A DNA stretch of 37,700 bases from Terriglobia bacterium. Its GTDB lineage: Bacteria; Acidobacteriota; Terriglobia; Terriglobales; Acidobacteriaceae. The position numbers were made by a program, and so were the translations under genes. Location of the stretch: positions 1 through 37,700 of the forward strand of contig JAIQEY010000051.1 of NCBI GenBank assembly GCA_020073565.1. The letters are read 5' to 3'. Below the pieces are notes generated by a model that saw only the letters and a program-made list of their open reading frames with translations, had not been told where the DNA came from and searched no databases. Below are positions 24,956 through 34,140 of the stretch, piece after piece. Position 1 is the first letter of the stretch, and each line of letters opens with the position of its first letter.

Positions 24956-27900
24956 CTAGAACGTGATTTTGAAGAAAGCTTGTCCTCGTCTGGGCAAATT
25001 GCCCTGGCAAACCGCGCCCGGAGATACGATTCCAAAGCCATCTAGGTGTTCGACGTTGTTCAGGTGGCCCGCGCCGCAGACTTGCATTCGGTTCAGCACA
25101 TTGTCGAAATCTACCCTCAATTCCGACTTCACTCTTTCACCCAAGAAGAACCGCTTGGCCAGTCCCACTGTCTCATTACTCTCGAAAGGATTCCGCAAAC
25201 TCGAATAGTATGGAGCGGCATTGCCTACTCTCCAAGCCCCGGGATACTGAAACTTCTTGACGTTGAAGACGGGCTGGCCTGTGTAATAGTTGTCCCAATT
25301 TACATCGAAAGAGCCTGGCAGGATGTTGGCCCGGTTCGGGGCGTTGGTGAAACCCAGGGGGCGGCCAATCTCTATAATTTGCACCGGCGTACCACTGGCG
25401 TAATAGTAGTGTCCGGAAATCTCCCAGCCTCCCACCAGATTCTTCAGGAGGGTTCCACCATGGTTCAAGAATTGTTTCCCTGGCCCAAAGGGAAACTCGT
25501 AGACCTGGCCGATACTCAAGATGTGGGTGCGATCGTCTGCGGCAACTGACCATTCGCCCCTGGGGTTGAACTGGTTCAGGCCCCGGGTATTGGCGAGCGT
25601 GAAGGTGCTGTCTGTATTGGAAAAGGTCTTGGACAAGGTGTAGGCGAGCAATAGTGTCAAGCCACTGCCGGTCCGCTTTTGGACACTGACTTGGAGTCCG
25701 TCATATTTGTCCGCGCCGGTGGTGTCGAAGGGGTTAAAGATTATTCTGAACTGCGGGTACGGCAGCAGTGCCTTCGCCAGGGGTGTGTGATCCCCAAAGT
25801 CGTTGATGAAAGTCTCGTAGGGAGTGTAGAACCCGCCGAACTGTCCAAACCCCTCCGCTTTCAGGGCGGCCTGCGCCGCGTCCGCCGTCCAGGACTGGCC
25901 GAGCATGCAGTCCTGCTCTTTTTCCAGACCATCCGGGCATAATGACAAGACACTGGGATTGAGCTGATTCCGCCGGATCAAAGCCGCCGGCAAGTGCAAA
26001 TCGTGACTGTGAATATAGGAGACCGAAGTGAACATGTTCCACGGCAACTCTCTCTGCACGCCAATGGAGAGCAGCTCATTGTAGGCCTGGTCGATGTGCC
26101 GGTGAATCTCACTCGAATCAAACCCGTTGAAGTAATCCGGCGAGAAAGTTGACTTGGGAGGTGATGGCAGTGGCTTGTTGTCCCATTGGCCAAACCCAGG
26201 AAACTGACCCTCCCCGGTATAAACGACCGCACCATTCAAGTTGTTCCCAAACTTGACGGCCACCTGATTGGTGCCGTATTCGAAGGCGCCGGTATTCAGG
26301 AAGCTGAACGACAGGCCTGCCAACAATACAGTCTTGCTGTTGAGTTGATACGCGAATCCCAGACGTGGGCTGAGGTGTTTCCATTGCATGTCGGGACGAT
26401 CCCAGCCCACACAGCCGTCGCAACCTTTCCCCAGGATCGCCATCGCCCCGAGGCGCGGCTGACCGGTGGCCGGGTTGATGATGGCGGGGTTCGGAACTAG
26501 TGGATTAAAAAAGACCAGCCGATTGGTATGATTGTCGTTCGAGAACGGAAATGCCAGGTCCCAGCGGAGTCCCCAATTCAAAGTGAAGTGCGGGGTGAGC
26601 TTGATGTTGTCCTGAAAGTAGGGTGCGATATAGAAATTGCGCAGTTTCGTAATTGGGGCATATCCGCGAAAACCACCGTGTGCGACGCCGAGTAGGAAAC
26701 TCGCAAAGCCGTTACCGGTGGACTCGCCCACCGCATCGTTGACCGGATCCGCAGTCGTCACAGAATCAAAATTCAAGAAGCCGGCGCAGGGTATGCACTC
26801 CTGGTCATCCTGAGAGGTACGCCGAATGTCGACGCCGAAGTTGATGTTGTGCCGGCCGCGCGTGTAGAGCCAATTGTTGGCAATTCCCAGTCCATGCTTG
26901 CGATTGATGGTGTATTGCCAGCCATCTGTGCCCCAGTTCGTGGGTTCCCACTGACCACCGCCAAAGTCGATTCCCGGGAGGAACACGCCTCCATCCGGGG
27001 AGGGTTCTACGCCAGCAAAACTGCCGATTGGCTTCTGCTGATTGAAGAGAAAAATCTCACTCGTCCAGCTAACGCCTCCGGTCACCATCAGTCGGGGCGT
27101 AATTGCATGGGAGTAAGTGACCAGTAATCCGCTGCCATACCAATCGTCCGTGGTGGTGTTGTTGAGCGGATTGTCGACGAAACCACCTGCCAAGTGCTCC
27201 TCATTGCGCCAGTACACCCCGTGAAGAGCCTGCCTGGAGTTGAAGTTGTGGTCGAGAGTAAAACCCCAAACCGTATGCGCATCCAGGGGAACGAACCCCG
27301 GTTGGAAGTTGCTGACTTCACCGGCTGACGTCGGCTTGGGAACAAAACCTAGCAACGACTTCGAAAGCGTGCTGATGCAACTCTGCGGGATCACATTGCC
27401 GGGAAACTGCTGGCCGGGAGCCGCCCCCGGATCGCACCCAGAGGGCATCAGTGATGAGTCACCCTGCCAGGATATAGGTACAAAGATGGGAATCTGCGTT
27501 GTCGTACCCGGGATGACCAGCCCGCTGAAGTCCCCATTTATGAACGCCTCGGTCGGAACCGTCACGGCAGTTTGTCCAAAGGACTGGCGGAATTTTTCGA
27601 TACTCGCGAACCAGAATGTCCTGTTCCGTCCGTCGTAAAGCTTTGGAATGCGCAACGGACCGCCGGCGGTGATGCCCCAATCGAATTCGTGGTCTGTATT
27701 TGGTTCGCCAATGACGCCTCGGTTATTGGGATTGACATCGTTGTAGGCACCTGGCGCATCGAAAAAAGCGTCACGATAGACCGCAAAAGTGTTTCCGTGA
27801 ATGGCGTTCGTGCCCGATTGGAACTGATATTGAGCGACACCGTGCGCCAGCCCATATTGCGCCGAGAAGGCACCTTGCAACACGGTGAACTCTCTCACCA

Positions 27901-28555
27901 AGTCAAAAGGGGGATTGATGAAGTACTGTCGGCCCTGAAATTCCGCGAATGCAATCGGTACCCCGTTGAAGACCACCTCGTTCTGAAAATCTAGTCCCCC
28001 GTCAATGCGGCCATCCGGCGAGACTCCCGGCACCAAAGCCAGGAACCCGTCAATCTGGCGCATCGATCCGCCGAGGACGATCGGCAGTTCCTCCAGAAGT
28101 TTATGTTGGATGGTGGTGCTGATCAGCGGCTGTTCGGTCTGGAGTGAGATCTCGGGGGCTGTTACTTCCACTGTGCTAGAGACATCTCCGACCAACAGCG
28201 TGGCATTGGCAGTCGATTGCATTCCCGCCTGCACCACGACATTTTTTTGAACCGACGACTTGAGTCCCGGTTTCTCCACCGTGACCGTATACGTGCCCGG
28301 TATCAGGTCAGTGATGTAGTAGCTTCCAACCGAACTGCTCTCGGTGTTCCGGCGTATGCCGGTATCGATATTGAGGATTGTGATTTTGGCATTGGGAATG
28401 GCTGAACCCGTTTGATCGGTGATCGTGCCGTTAATTCCGCTCAACGCTTGCGCCTGCAAACTGGGCGAGGAAAGTAGCGCAATGCCGGCCGCCAGGCAAC
28501 CCGCCGCCACCGTCTGCGCGATCGCAAGTGCGCGAAGACGTGAACATGAAATCAT
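24956..28555 (-). CDS. Oar-like TonB-dependent receptor with carboxypeptidase regulatory-like domain
   Basis: 1199 residues. Signal peptide (ends PSLQAQ, about residue 35), then a CarboxypepD_reg-like beta sandwich (SGINGTITDQTGSAIPNAKI, SSVGSYYITDLIPGTYTVTV), a plug (LEELPIVLGGSMRQIDGFLA, LVPGVSPDG) and a very long beta barrel that ends with Phe (AFFKITF), as expected for the outer membrane. Length and layout match the acidobacterial Oar-like receptors, which take up large or sugar-like substrates; the substrate here is unknown. The start overlaps the stop of the winged-helix/TPR regulator as ATGA, so both are translationally coupled, the regulator first. A relic of another receptor follows its stop. 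Confidence 0.9.
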   Translation of the reverse strand: MISCSRLRALAIAQTVAAGCLAAGIALLSSPSLQAQALSGINGTITDQTGSAIPNAKITILNIDTGIRRNTESSSVGSYYITDLIPGTYTVTVEKPGLKSSVQKNVVVQAGMQSTANATLLVGDVSSTVEVTAPEISLQTEQPLISTTIQHKLLEELPIVLGGSMRQIDGFLALVPGVSPDGRIDGGLDFQNEVVFNGVPIAFAEFQGRQYFINPPFDLVREFTVLQGAFSAQYGLAHGVAQYQFQSGTNAIHGNTFAVYRDAFFDAPGAYNDVNPNNRGVIGEPNTDHEFDWGITAGGPLRIPKLYDGRNRTFWFASIEKFRQSFGQTAVTVPTEAFINGDFSGLVIPGTTTQIPIFVPISWQGDSSLMPSGCDPGAAPGQQFPGNVIPQSCISTLSKSLLGFVPKPTSAGEVSNFQPGFVPLDAHTVWGFTLDHNFNSRQALHGVYWRNEEHLAGGFVDNPLNNTTTDDWYGSGLLVTYSHAITPRLMVTGGVSWTSEIFLFNQQKPIGSFAGVEPSPDGGVFLPGIDFGGGQWEPTNWGTDGWQYTINRKHGLGIANNWLYTRGRHNINFGVDIRRTSQDDQECIPCAGFLNFDSVTTADPVNDAVGESTGNGFASFLLGVAHGGFRGYAPITKLRNFYIAPYFQDNIKLTPHFTLNWGLRWDLAFPFSNDNHTNRLVFFNPLVPNPAIINPATGQPRLGAMAILGKGCDGCVGWDRPDMQWKHLSPRLGFAYQLNSKTVLLAGLSFSFLNTGAFEYGTNQVAVKFGNNLNGAVVYTGEGQFPGFGQWDNKPLPSPPKSTFSPDYFNGFDSSEIHRHIDQAYNELLSIGVQRELPWNMFTSVSYIHSHDLHLPAALIRRNQLNPSVLSLCPDGLEKEQDCMLGQSWTADAAQAALKAEGFGQFGGFYTPYETFINDFGDHTPLAKALLPYPQFRIIFNPFDTTGADKYDGLQVSVQKRTGSGLTLLLAYTLSKTFSNTDSTFTLANTRGLNQFNPRGEWSVAADDRTHILSIGQVYEFPFGPGKQFLNHGGTLLKNLVGGWEISGHYYYASGTPVQIIEIGRPLGFTNAPNRANILPGSFDVNWDNYYTGQPVFNVKKFQYPGAWRVGNAAPYYSSLRNPFESNETVGLAKRFFLGERVKSELRVDFDNVLNRMQVCGAGHLNNVEHLDGFGIVSPGAVCQGNLPRRGQAFFKITF

Positions 28556-30414
28556 GATATTCCAAGACCATGAAGGATTTTCTGAAAGCGCGGCTCGGAA
28601 CGCAGACCGTCAAACTCTGGGTAGATGGCGATCCACATGATCAGATAGTGCTCCCTGCGCTGGTACCCCTTTTCTAAAGCATTCAGGGCCTCCTCCTTGT
28701 TCCCCAAGCGCATGTACAAGGTCGCGGCTTCGGGGCCGTACCGGGCAGCAGCCGGGGTTTTGTCCAGAATGTACTGCCAGTAACCGCGCGGTCCTCCCGA
28801 GGCGAGTGCCGCGCGGAGATCCGAGGCATCCCGGTTTGCCTTTTCGGGGGATTCTCCTGCGACAATGCGGCCGCGAACGCGCGTGTCGATGGCCTTCTGA
28901 TACTCGCCTCTTTGTTCCCAACTGTGGGCGAGGCGTCCGTAGGCTGGTCGGAATGTGGGATCCAGTTCATTGGTAGCGAGGATGACTCGCAGGGCATCGT
29001 CATACCGTCGCGCGCAGAAATACACATGCCACGCGAATGAGTTGATCGGCACCGAAACGGGATCGAGGATGGCAGCCAGCCTTATTTCCTGGATGGCCTC
29101 CTCGATCCTTCCGCGGTGCGCCAGGGTGGTGGCGAAGAGGGCGTGGGCCATGGCATAGTTCGGACGGGCGGCGATCGCCTGCCGGAAGTAATCCTCAGAC
29201 TGTGCCGGGTTCCAGTCATAAAGAAAGGAAGTAGCGCCCAGCGCCATCAGGGCTTGCGCCTGGGATGGGTCGATCTCCAGAGCCTTGTTGGCAGCGACTT
29301 TCGCCTGGTCGAAGCTTTCGTCGTCGCCCTGCACGCCCATCGTATGCAATGCATCCGCCAACCCGGCCCACGATTCCGCGCTGCCCGGGTCCAGATCGGT
29401 TGCCTGCTTGAACATATCTCTGGCTTGCTTTGGGTCAGGCTTACTCAAAAGATTGGAGCCTTTGAAGTAGAGGAGGGCCACATCCGGGTTCATCGGGTGC
29501 GGGTGCGAGAGGCGAGCCTTTTCTTGCGGAGTGAGAGTGTGCGAAATGCTGGCGGCAATCGCCCGCGCCAGTTCGCCTTGCACGGTGAGGACGTCGCCTA
29601 ATTGCAGGTCATAGGTGTGCGCCCACAAATGGCGATCCGAGGCGGCATGGATAAGTTGAGCATTGATGCGTACTCGGTCGCCGGACCGAACCACCGAGCC
29701 CTCGACCAGAGCGTCGACCCCCAAACAGCGGGCGATCTCGGAAGCGGGCTTATGGGGCCCCCAACAAGCCACCGCCGATGTATGCGAGATCACGTGGAGC
29801 GAAGCGATCTGTGCCAGGTTCGTGGTGAGTTCGTCGGTCACGCCGTCGGCGAAAAACTGCTGATTTGGTTCGGCGGAAAGATTTTCGAGCGGGAGGACGG
29901 CGATCGACCTTACTGGATGAGGGCGCAGCATGTACCATGCAACCAGAGCAGAAACAAGAAATACAACAGAAGCACCAGCCCAGATGACCCTACGTGATGA
30001 TGGCTTCCGATGACTTTCCTCTTCCGCCTCTGTCTCCAGGGACAGCGGAGGCGATACCTCATGAGGGGGTTCGGCAACGGGAGTGACCGGCGCGATAAAA
30101 CGATATCCACGGCGGGGCAGGGTTTCTACAAAACGGGGCTCCGGTGGGGAATCGTTCAGAACTTCCCGAATCTTATTGATGGCTGTTCCCAGACTGTGGT
30201 CGAAGTCGACAAAAGTATCTGCCGACCAAAGCTTCTGACGAATCTCTTCCCGAGTTACTAGCTCACCCGGACGTTCCAATAGCATGGCCAGCAACTGGAA
30301 GGGCTGCGACTGCAGGCGTACTTTTTGGCCACGCTTTCGCAACTCGCCGGAATGCAAGTCTGCTTCATAAACGCCAAAAGCCAGTCGTCGTGAGGTGGAA
30401 ACAGGGGTAGGCAT
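28552..30414 (-). CDS. CadC-like winged-helix regulator with TM helix, FlgO/TolB-like domain and TPRs
   Basis: 620 residues. An OmpR-type winged helix is at residues ~10-110 (LRKRGQKVRLQSQPFQLLAM, REEIRQKLWSADTFVDFDHS, RFVETLPRRGYRFIAPV). A single membrane helix at ~145-165 (VIWAGASVVFLVSALVAWYM) separates it from an outside part. That begins with SIAVLPLENLSAEPNQQFFA and DGVTDELTTNLAQ (FlgO/TolB-N-like, residues ~170-290). Then come several TPR-like repeats to the C-terminus (ARDMFKQATDLDPGSAESWA, AKVAANKALEIDPSQAQALM). This layout reads a signal outside the inner membrane and binds DNA inside. Its stop overlaps the receptor start, so it probably controls uptake of the receptor's substrate. 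Confidence 0.92.
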   Translation of the reverse strand: MPTPVSTSRRLAFGVYEADLHSGELRKRGQKVRLQSQPFQLLAMLLERPGELVTREEIRQKLWSADTFVDFDHSLGTAINKIREVLNDSPPEPRFVETLPRRGYRFIAPVTPVAEPPHEVSPPLSLETEAEEESHRKPSSRRVIWAGASVVFLVSALVAWYMLRPHPVRSIAVLPLENLSAEPNQQFFADGVTDELTTNLAQIASLHVISHTSAVACWGPHKPASEIARCLGVDALVEGSVVRSGDRVRINAQLIHAASDRHLWAHTYDLQLGDVLTVQGELARAIAASISHTLTPQEKARLSHPHPMNPDVALLYFKGSNLLSKPDPKQARDMFKQATDLDPGSAESWAGLADALHTMGVQGDDESFDQAKVAANKALEIDPSQAQALMALGATSFLYDWNPAQSEDYFRQAIAARPNYAMAHALFATTLAHRGRIEEAIQEIRLAAILDPVSVPINSFAWHVYFCARRYDDALRVILATNELDPTFRPAYGRLAHSWEQRGEYQKAIDTRVRGRIVAGESPEKANRDASDLRAALASGGPRGYWQYILDKTPAAARYGPEAATLYMRLGNKEEALNALEKGYQRREHYLIMWIAIYPEFDGLRSEPRFQKILHGLGIS

Positions 30415-30616
30415 ACAACTTGGTTCTGGTGAGACTAGCAGGCGGCATCGAAAGCGTCAAACGGAAACGAATATAACCCATGCATTTACAGGGACTTGGC
30501 TGTTGAAGAAGAGTTGAAGACCAATTGAAGCGCAGAGCATTGTCTTAAACCGTGGCTTGTACGAATGTCGTCCGGTCGTCGCGGTTTCCGCCAAGACAAA
30601 ATTCAAAGGAGATTTC

Positions 30617-31225
30617 ATGAAAGCCATCTTGAAGACAATTACAGCGCCTTTGGGAGTGATGGTGATAGGGGTGATCCTCACCGTGGCCGCAAATGCCGAA
30701 TGCGGAGACATACAACGAACCAAGCCGGGTGCCTCGCTCCAACCACAATCCTGGCAGGGGATAGATCGGTCCGGGCAAGCATCGTTGCTGCAGATTTCCA
30801 ATGACAATGACAACGATGCAATCGTGGGATTCTGGCAAGTGACCCTGACTGCTCAAGGTAACCCGGGCCCGCCCGACGGTACCGTGATCGACAAGGGATT
30901 TTCCCAATGGCATAGCGATGGGACGGAAATCCTCAATTCTTCACGTGCACCCGTAACCGGCAGCTATTGCATGGGAGTCTGGAAGAAAGTGGGTCGCGGT
31001 CACTACAAGCTCAACCACTTCGCACTTTCCTGGGATGAGAACAATAATTTTGTCGGTGTTGCCAATATTCGTGAAGAGGTAGTGGTCAGTCGTGACGGAA
31101 AGAACTACGCGGGGACGTTCACTCTCAATCAATATGACCAGGCCGGAAATACGCTGGCTCATGTCATCGGAACCGTCAACGCAACCCGCATCACCGTAGA
31201 TACCCCGACCGGCAACGTACTTTGA
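30617..31225 (+). CDS. Secreted protein of unknown function
   Basis: 202 residues from the ATG at 30617, which has AAAGGAG upstream; the frame is open 20 codons further without a site. Signal peptide MKAILKTITAPLGVMVIGVI to about AANA. The mature part is rich in Gly/Asn/Thr with alternating strands (DAIVGFWQVTLTAQGNPGPP, FSQWHSDGTEILNSSRAPVT, YAGTFTLNQYDQAGNTL), suggesting a beta-barrel of lipocalin-like type. I do not recognise a family with certainty. It is divergent from the winged-helix regulator and followed 124 bases later by the beta-helix gene. Confidence 0.75.
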   Translation: MKAILKTITAPLGVMVIGVILTVAANAECGDIQRTKPGASLQPQSWQGIDRSGQASLLQISNDNDNDAIVGFWQVTLTAQGNPGPPDGTVIDKGFSQWHSDGTEILNSSRAPVTGSYCMGVWKKVGRGHYKLNHFALSWDENNNFVGVANIREEVVVSRDGKNYAGTFTLNQYDQAGNTLAHVIGTVNATRITVDTPTGNVL

Positions 31226-31349
31226 AGTAGATCCATGCCTTGCACCGGGTTCGATGTCACGCGCCGGAAATCCGGGCGCACGCAAATTCGTTCTGGCGGT
31301 CCGTGGCCGGGGCGAGGCATCAAGCACCACACTCACTGAGGTGAACATC

Positions 31350-32285
31350 ATGAGGCGAAAGGCAAGCGTCTATGCATTCTTTGTGTGGGTGGCCATTACG
31401 ACGGCAAGCCAACCCGCTCGGGCAACGAACATAACCGTGAATTGCGATCGAAGAGAAAGCATTCGCCAGGCGGTGAAACTGTTGGCGGGCAGCAATCCGC
31501 AAGGGCCGAATACGATATCTGTCAGAGGCAGTTGCGTCGAGAACATATTGATTCAAGGCATGGATCGACTGACGCTGATCACCAAAAAGGGAGCTTCAAT
31601 CACGGATCGCTCCGCGGGCAACTCCGTAGTCGTGGATATTGAGAACTCGCACAGCGTGACCCTGCAGGGATTCAGCATCAATGGCGGGGCCGGCGGAGTC
31701 GTATGTAACGCCGCAAGTGTCTGCTACCTCACCGGCAATACGATTCAGGATAGTGCAGGGGCGGGTGTAGGGGTATCTGGTGGTTCCCATGCCTTTCTTG
31801 AGAGCAATGTGATTCAGAGCAATGGGTTCCGCGGTTCCACCGTGACCGATGGGTCGCAAATGTTCAGCAGCAATGACCTCTTCCAAGGCAACGTGGCTCA
31901 AGGCATAACCTTATCCTTCGGGGCTTACCTCCAAGCTTCCAATTCCAGCTTTCTCAACAACGCCGTTGGGGTTGAGGCGGCCGCGTCCACCGTGCGACTC
32001 AGCGGCGGTACGATCAGTGGCAGCGGCGGTGATGGCATGAGACTCCTCGGCGGCTCCGCAGCAGTGTTTCAGGGTCCGACAATTACCGGCAATGGCGGGA
32101 ACGGTGTCCACCTGGAAGATGGCGCTTTCGCGGGTTTCCTCGGGGCCAACATAACAGGTAACTTGAGTGGTATGGACGTAGACTGCGCTCCGCAATTCCC
32201 GATCACTCGCTTTGTCGAAAGAACAGGAGGTATTACAAACTGCGTTGAGTCTGCCAGCAACTCGAAGCCAAAAACCGTGGAATAA
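31350..32285 (+). CDS. Secreted parallel beta-helix repeat protein
   Basis: 311 residues from the ATG at 31350 (MRRKASVYAFFVWVAITTAS), with GAGGTG six bases upstream; the frame is open to 31254. A signal peptide ends near QPARA. The body shows short repeats of right-handed parallel beta-helix type: SVTLQGFSINGGAGGVVCNA, YLTGNTIQDSAGAGVGVSGG, FLESNVIQSNGFRGSTVTDG, YLQASNSSFLNNAVGVEAAA, GMRLLGGSAAVFQGPTITGN. This fold is common in secreted polysaccharide lyases and in surface proteins without catalysis; no catalytic residues can be assigned. A hairpin terminator candidate follows. Confidence 0.82.
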   Translation: MRRKASVYAFFVWVAITTASQPARATNITVNCDRRESIRQAVKLLAGSNPQGPNTISVRGSCVENILIQGMDRLTLITKKGASITDRSAGNSVVVDIENSHSVTLQGFSINGGAGGVVCNAASVCYLTGNTIQDSAGAGVGVSGGSHAFLESNVIQSNGFRGSTVTDGSQMFSSNDLFQGNVAQGITLSFGAYLQASNSSFLNNAVGVEAAASTVRLSGGTISGSGGDGMRLLGGSAAVFQGPTITGNGGNGVHLEDGAFAGFLGANITGNLSGMDVDCAPQFPITRFVERTGGITNCVESASNSKPKTVE

Positions 32286-32310
32286 AATTGCCCAGCCTGG
32301 CACGACATTC

Positions 32311-32342
32311 AGCCACTCGCTGTTGGGTGGCTTCTCTTTCTC
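32311..32342 (+). terminator. Candidate intrinsic terminator
   Basis: AGCCAC (32311-32316) and GTGGCT (32327-32332) form a perfect 6 bp stem with a 10-base loop, followed by TCTCTTTCTC. It lies 26 bases after the beta-helix gene stop. The T tract is interrupted by C, so this is a moderate candidate. Confidence 0.4.
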
Positions 32343-32484
32343 GCGATGTCGCCACCAGGTGAATCTCTAGTCACCAAAATATCGCGATAACGGTCAATTA
32401 CTCGCAGCCCCAGAATCGGCCGGTTACGTCGTGAATCGTCGGCAAATAAGGATGAGCGGTTGTTGTCGCAAAATTACCTGCACC

Positions 32485-33060
32485 CTACACCCCCGTCGCA
32501 TGGGTCCATGAATGCCGGGCGAGCCATGCAGCGGGAGTAAGGTCTGGGAGGCGCTGGATCGAACGATCAGCGAGTCCGGGAAGAACCGCGGCCAAATAGT
32601 CGCGCACCGGGAGTTTCAACCTGCGGCAGCTCTCCACGACCGAGAGAATGGCCGCAACCTTAGGGCCCGCCTGTGGGCTGCTGATGTGCAACCAGTTCTT
32701 TCGACCCAGAGCCACGGGACGCATGGAATTCTCCGCCAGGTTAGTACTTAGCTCTAATTCGGGATACTCCAAGAAGCGGGTGAGCTTTTCCCAAAGCGTG
32801 AGCGTGTACTGGCAAGCCTTGCTTAGTGCGCTGGAGGGCAATGCAACAGACTGCGCTGCATCTATCTTGCTATGAATGTCGTCGAGGATAGGTCTGGCTG
32901 TTTCCTGACGCCGGACATGGCGCGCCGCAGCAGTCAGCGCCTTGCGGCCAGCGTCGGCGTCGACAGAAAACAACTCGTCCATCCGCGCCACAATCGGAGT
33001 TGCAACCGGGTCTCCTGGATTCAGTTGCACCGCCTCGAAAAACTGTCTTCTTGCATGAGC
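32485..33060 (-). pseudogene. IS66 family transposase, 3' part
   Basis: Encodes the C-terminal ~190 residues of an IS66 transposase: AHARRQFFEAVQLNPGDPVA, ARPILDDIHSKIDAAQSVAL, LTRFLEYPELELSTNLAENS, MRPVALGRKNWLHISSPQAG. These include the conserved NxAExxMRPxALGRKNW segment with the last catalytic Glu. The frame is open upstream to the junction at 33060, where it meets the inserted element; the matching upstream part (GILQTDGYTAYDQIGG ... HAACWAH) is found at 36060-36195. So one gene was split by roughly 3 kb. Confidence 0.9.
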
Positions 33061-33082
33061 CTTATCTCGAGCTCAAGATAAG
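33061..33082. repeat. Near-perfect 22 bp palindrome at the left element edge
   Basis: TTATCTCGAG (33062-33071) is directly followed by its imperfect inverse CTCAAGATAA (33072-33081), with C and G outside. 20 of 22 positions are symmetric. It stands at the exact IS66/insert junction and is 165 bp upstream of the tyrosine recombinase start. It has the shape of a recombinase core site. CTCAAGATAA has an exact inverse, TTATCTTGAG, at 35698-35707. Confidence 0.75.
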
Positions 33083-33246
33083 GCGCACTGGACTAAACCG
33101 CTTCGCGGTAAGAATCAGGTCGACGTTCAGTTCGTAGACCTCGAGATCTTCTGAGTTTCTCTCCACGTCTCGTTCCCTCGTCAGCCCCTTTGCGGAATCA
33201 TGGAGTCGCTGCTTGCAGCAAATCCATCCGACCAAGGAGCTTTCCA

Positions 33247-34128
33247 ATGACTTCTCTTCGGCTACGCATGCTCGAGGACATGCAGATCCGTAATTTGGCG
33301 GTAAACACCCAGGAGTCGTATGTCCAACAAGTCTCGCTTTTCGCGCGCTACTTCAATCAGTCACCAGAGCAGTTGGGTCCGGAGCAGATTCGTACCTATC
33401 AGCTTTACCTGACGAAGGAAAAGAAGTTGGCTACCAGTTCGATCCTCATGGCCATTTCCGCACTTCGCTTCCTGTATAAAATCACTCTCAAGAAGGATTG
33501 GACCTTCGAAGACATCATCCCCGCTCCGAAAAAGCCTCAGACCCTGCCCGTGGTCCTGAGTCCCGAGGAGGTCGTGCAGTTTCTTGCCTGTGTGGCCAGC
33601 AGGAAGCACCGTACCATCCTGACGGCATGCTACGGAGCCGGCTTGCGCGTCTCCGAAGCCATTGCACTTACGCCCCCTGCCGTCGACAGCAAGCGCATGG
33701 TCTTGCGGGTCGAGCAAGGCAAAGGAATGAAGGATCGCTACGTGATGCTCTCCCCAAAACTGTTGGAGATCCTGCGAGCGTGGTGGCGATTGGAAAGGCC
33801 CGAACACTGGCTCTTTCCCAGTGATGTGCCGGGCCAGCACATCAGCTCAGGCGCAGTGGAGCGCGAGTGCCAGAAAGCCCACGGTATCTGCAAGATTTGC
33901 AAACCGATTACCCCGCATTCCCTGCGACATGCATTTGCCGTTCATCTCCTCGAGCAAGGCACCAATGTCCGCACCATTCAACTGCTCCTTGGACATCGCA
34001 GCCTGGCCACTACTGCAAAGTATCTCCGCATCGCGACCAGCAAAGTGTGCTCGACGACGAGCCCGCTCGATTTGTTACCTCACCCTGCACCCTTGGAGGT
34101 CAAGCCCACTCCGCCACCGCTCTTCTAG
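33247..34128 (+). CDS. XerD-like tyrosine recombinase of the IS91-associated unit
   Basis: 293 residues from the ATG at 33247 (MTSLRLRMLEDMQIRNLAVN), with AAGGAG upstream. The N-terminal core-binding domain has TQESYVQQVSLFARYFNQSP. Catalytic residues look complete: Arg in GAGLRVSEAIAL, Lys in EQGKGMKDRYVML, HSLRHAFAVHLLEQG (HxxR), LLGHRS and the Tyr in TTAKYLRI. Such recombinases are regularly found just before IS91-type transposases in this kind of element; here 12 bases separate the two genes. The protein probably resolves or integrates the element at the TTATCTYGAG sites. Confidence 0.9.
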   Translation: MTSLRLRMLEDMQIRNLAVNTQESYVQQVSLFARYFNQSPEQLGPEQIRTYQLYLTKEKKLATSSILMAISALRFLYKITLKKDWTFEDIIPAPKKPQTLPVVLSPEEVVQFLACVASRKHRTILTACYGAGLRVSEAIALTPPAVDSKRMVLRVEQGKGMKDRYVMLSPKLLEILRAWWRLERPEHWLFPSDVPGQHISSGAVERECQKAHGICKICKPITPHSLRHAFAVHLLEQGTNVRTIQLLLGHRSLATTAKYLRIATSKVCSTTSPLDLLPHPAPLEVKPTPPPLF

Positions 34129-34140
34129 CCCCTGCGTTCT

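Noticed and set aside
5015..24958. Idea that TAG is read as an amino acid in this organism, from the in-phase TAG codons at 5015 and 17005 and the receptor stop at 24956
   Set aside because: The first ORF is weak, the receptor already has a complete Phe-ended C-terminus before its TAG, and several normal genes here end in TAG (for example 7548 and 16640). Simple decay explains the rest.
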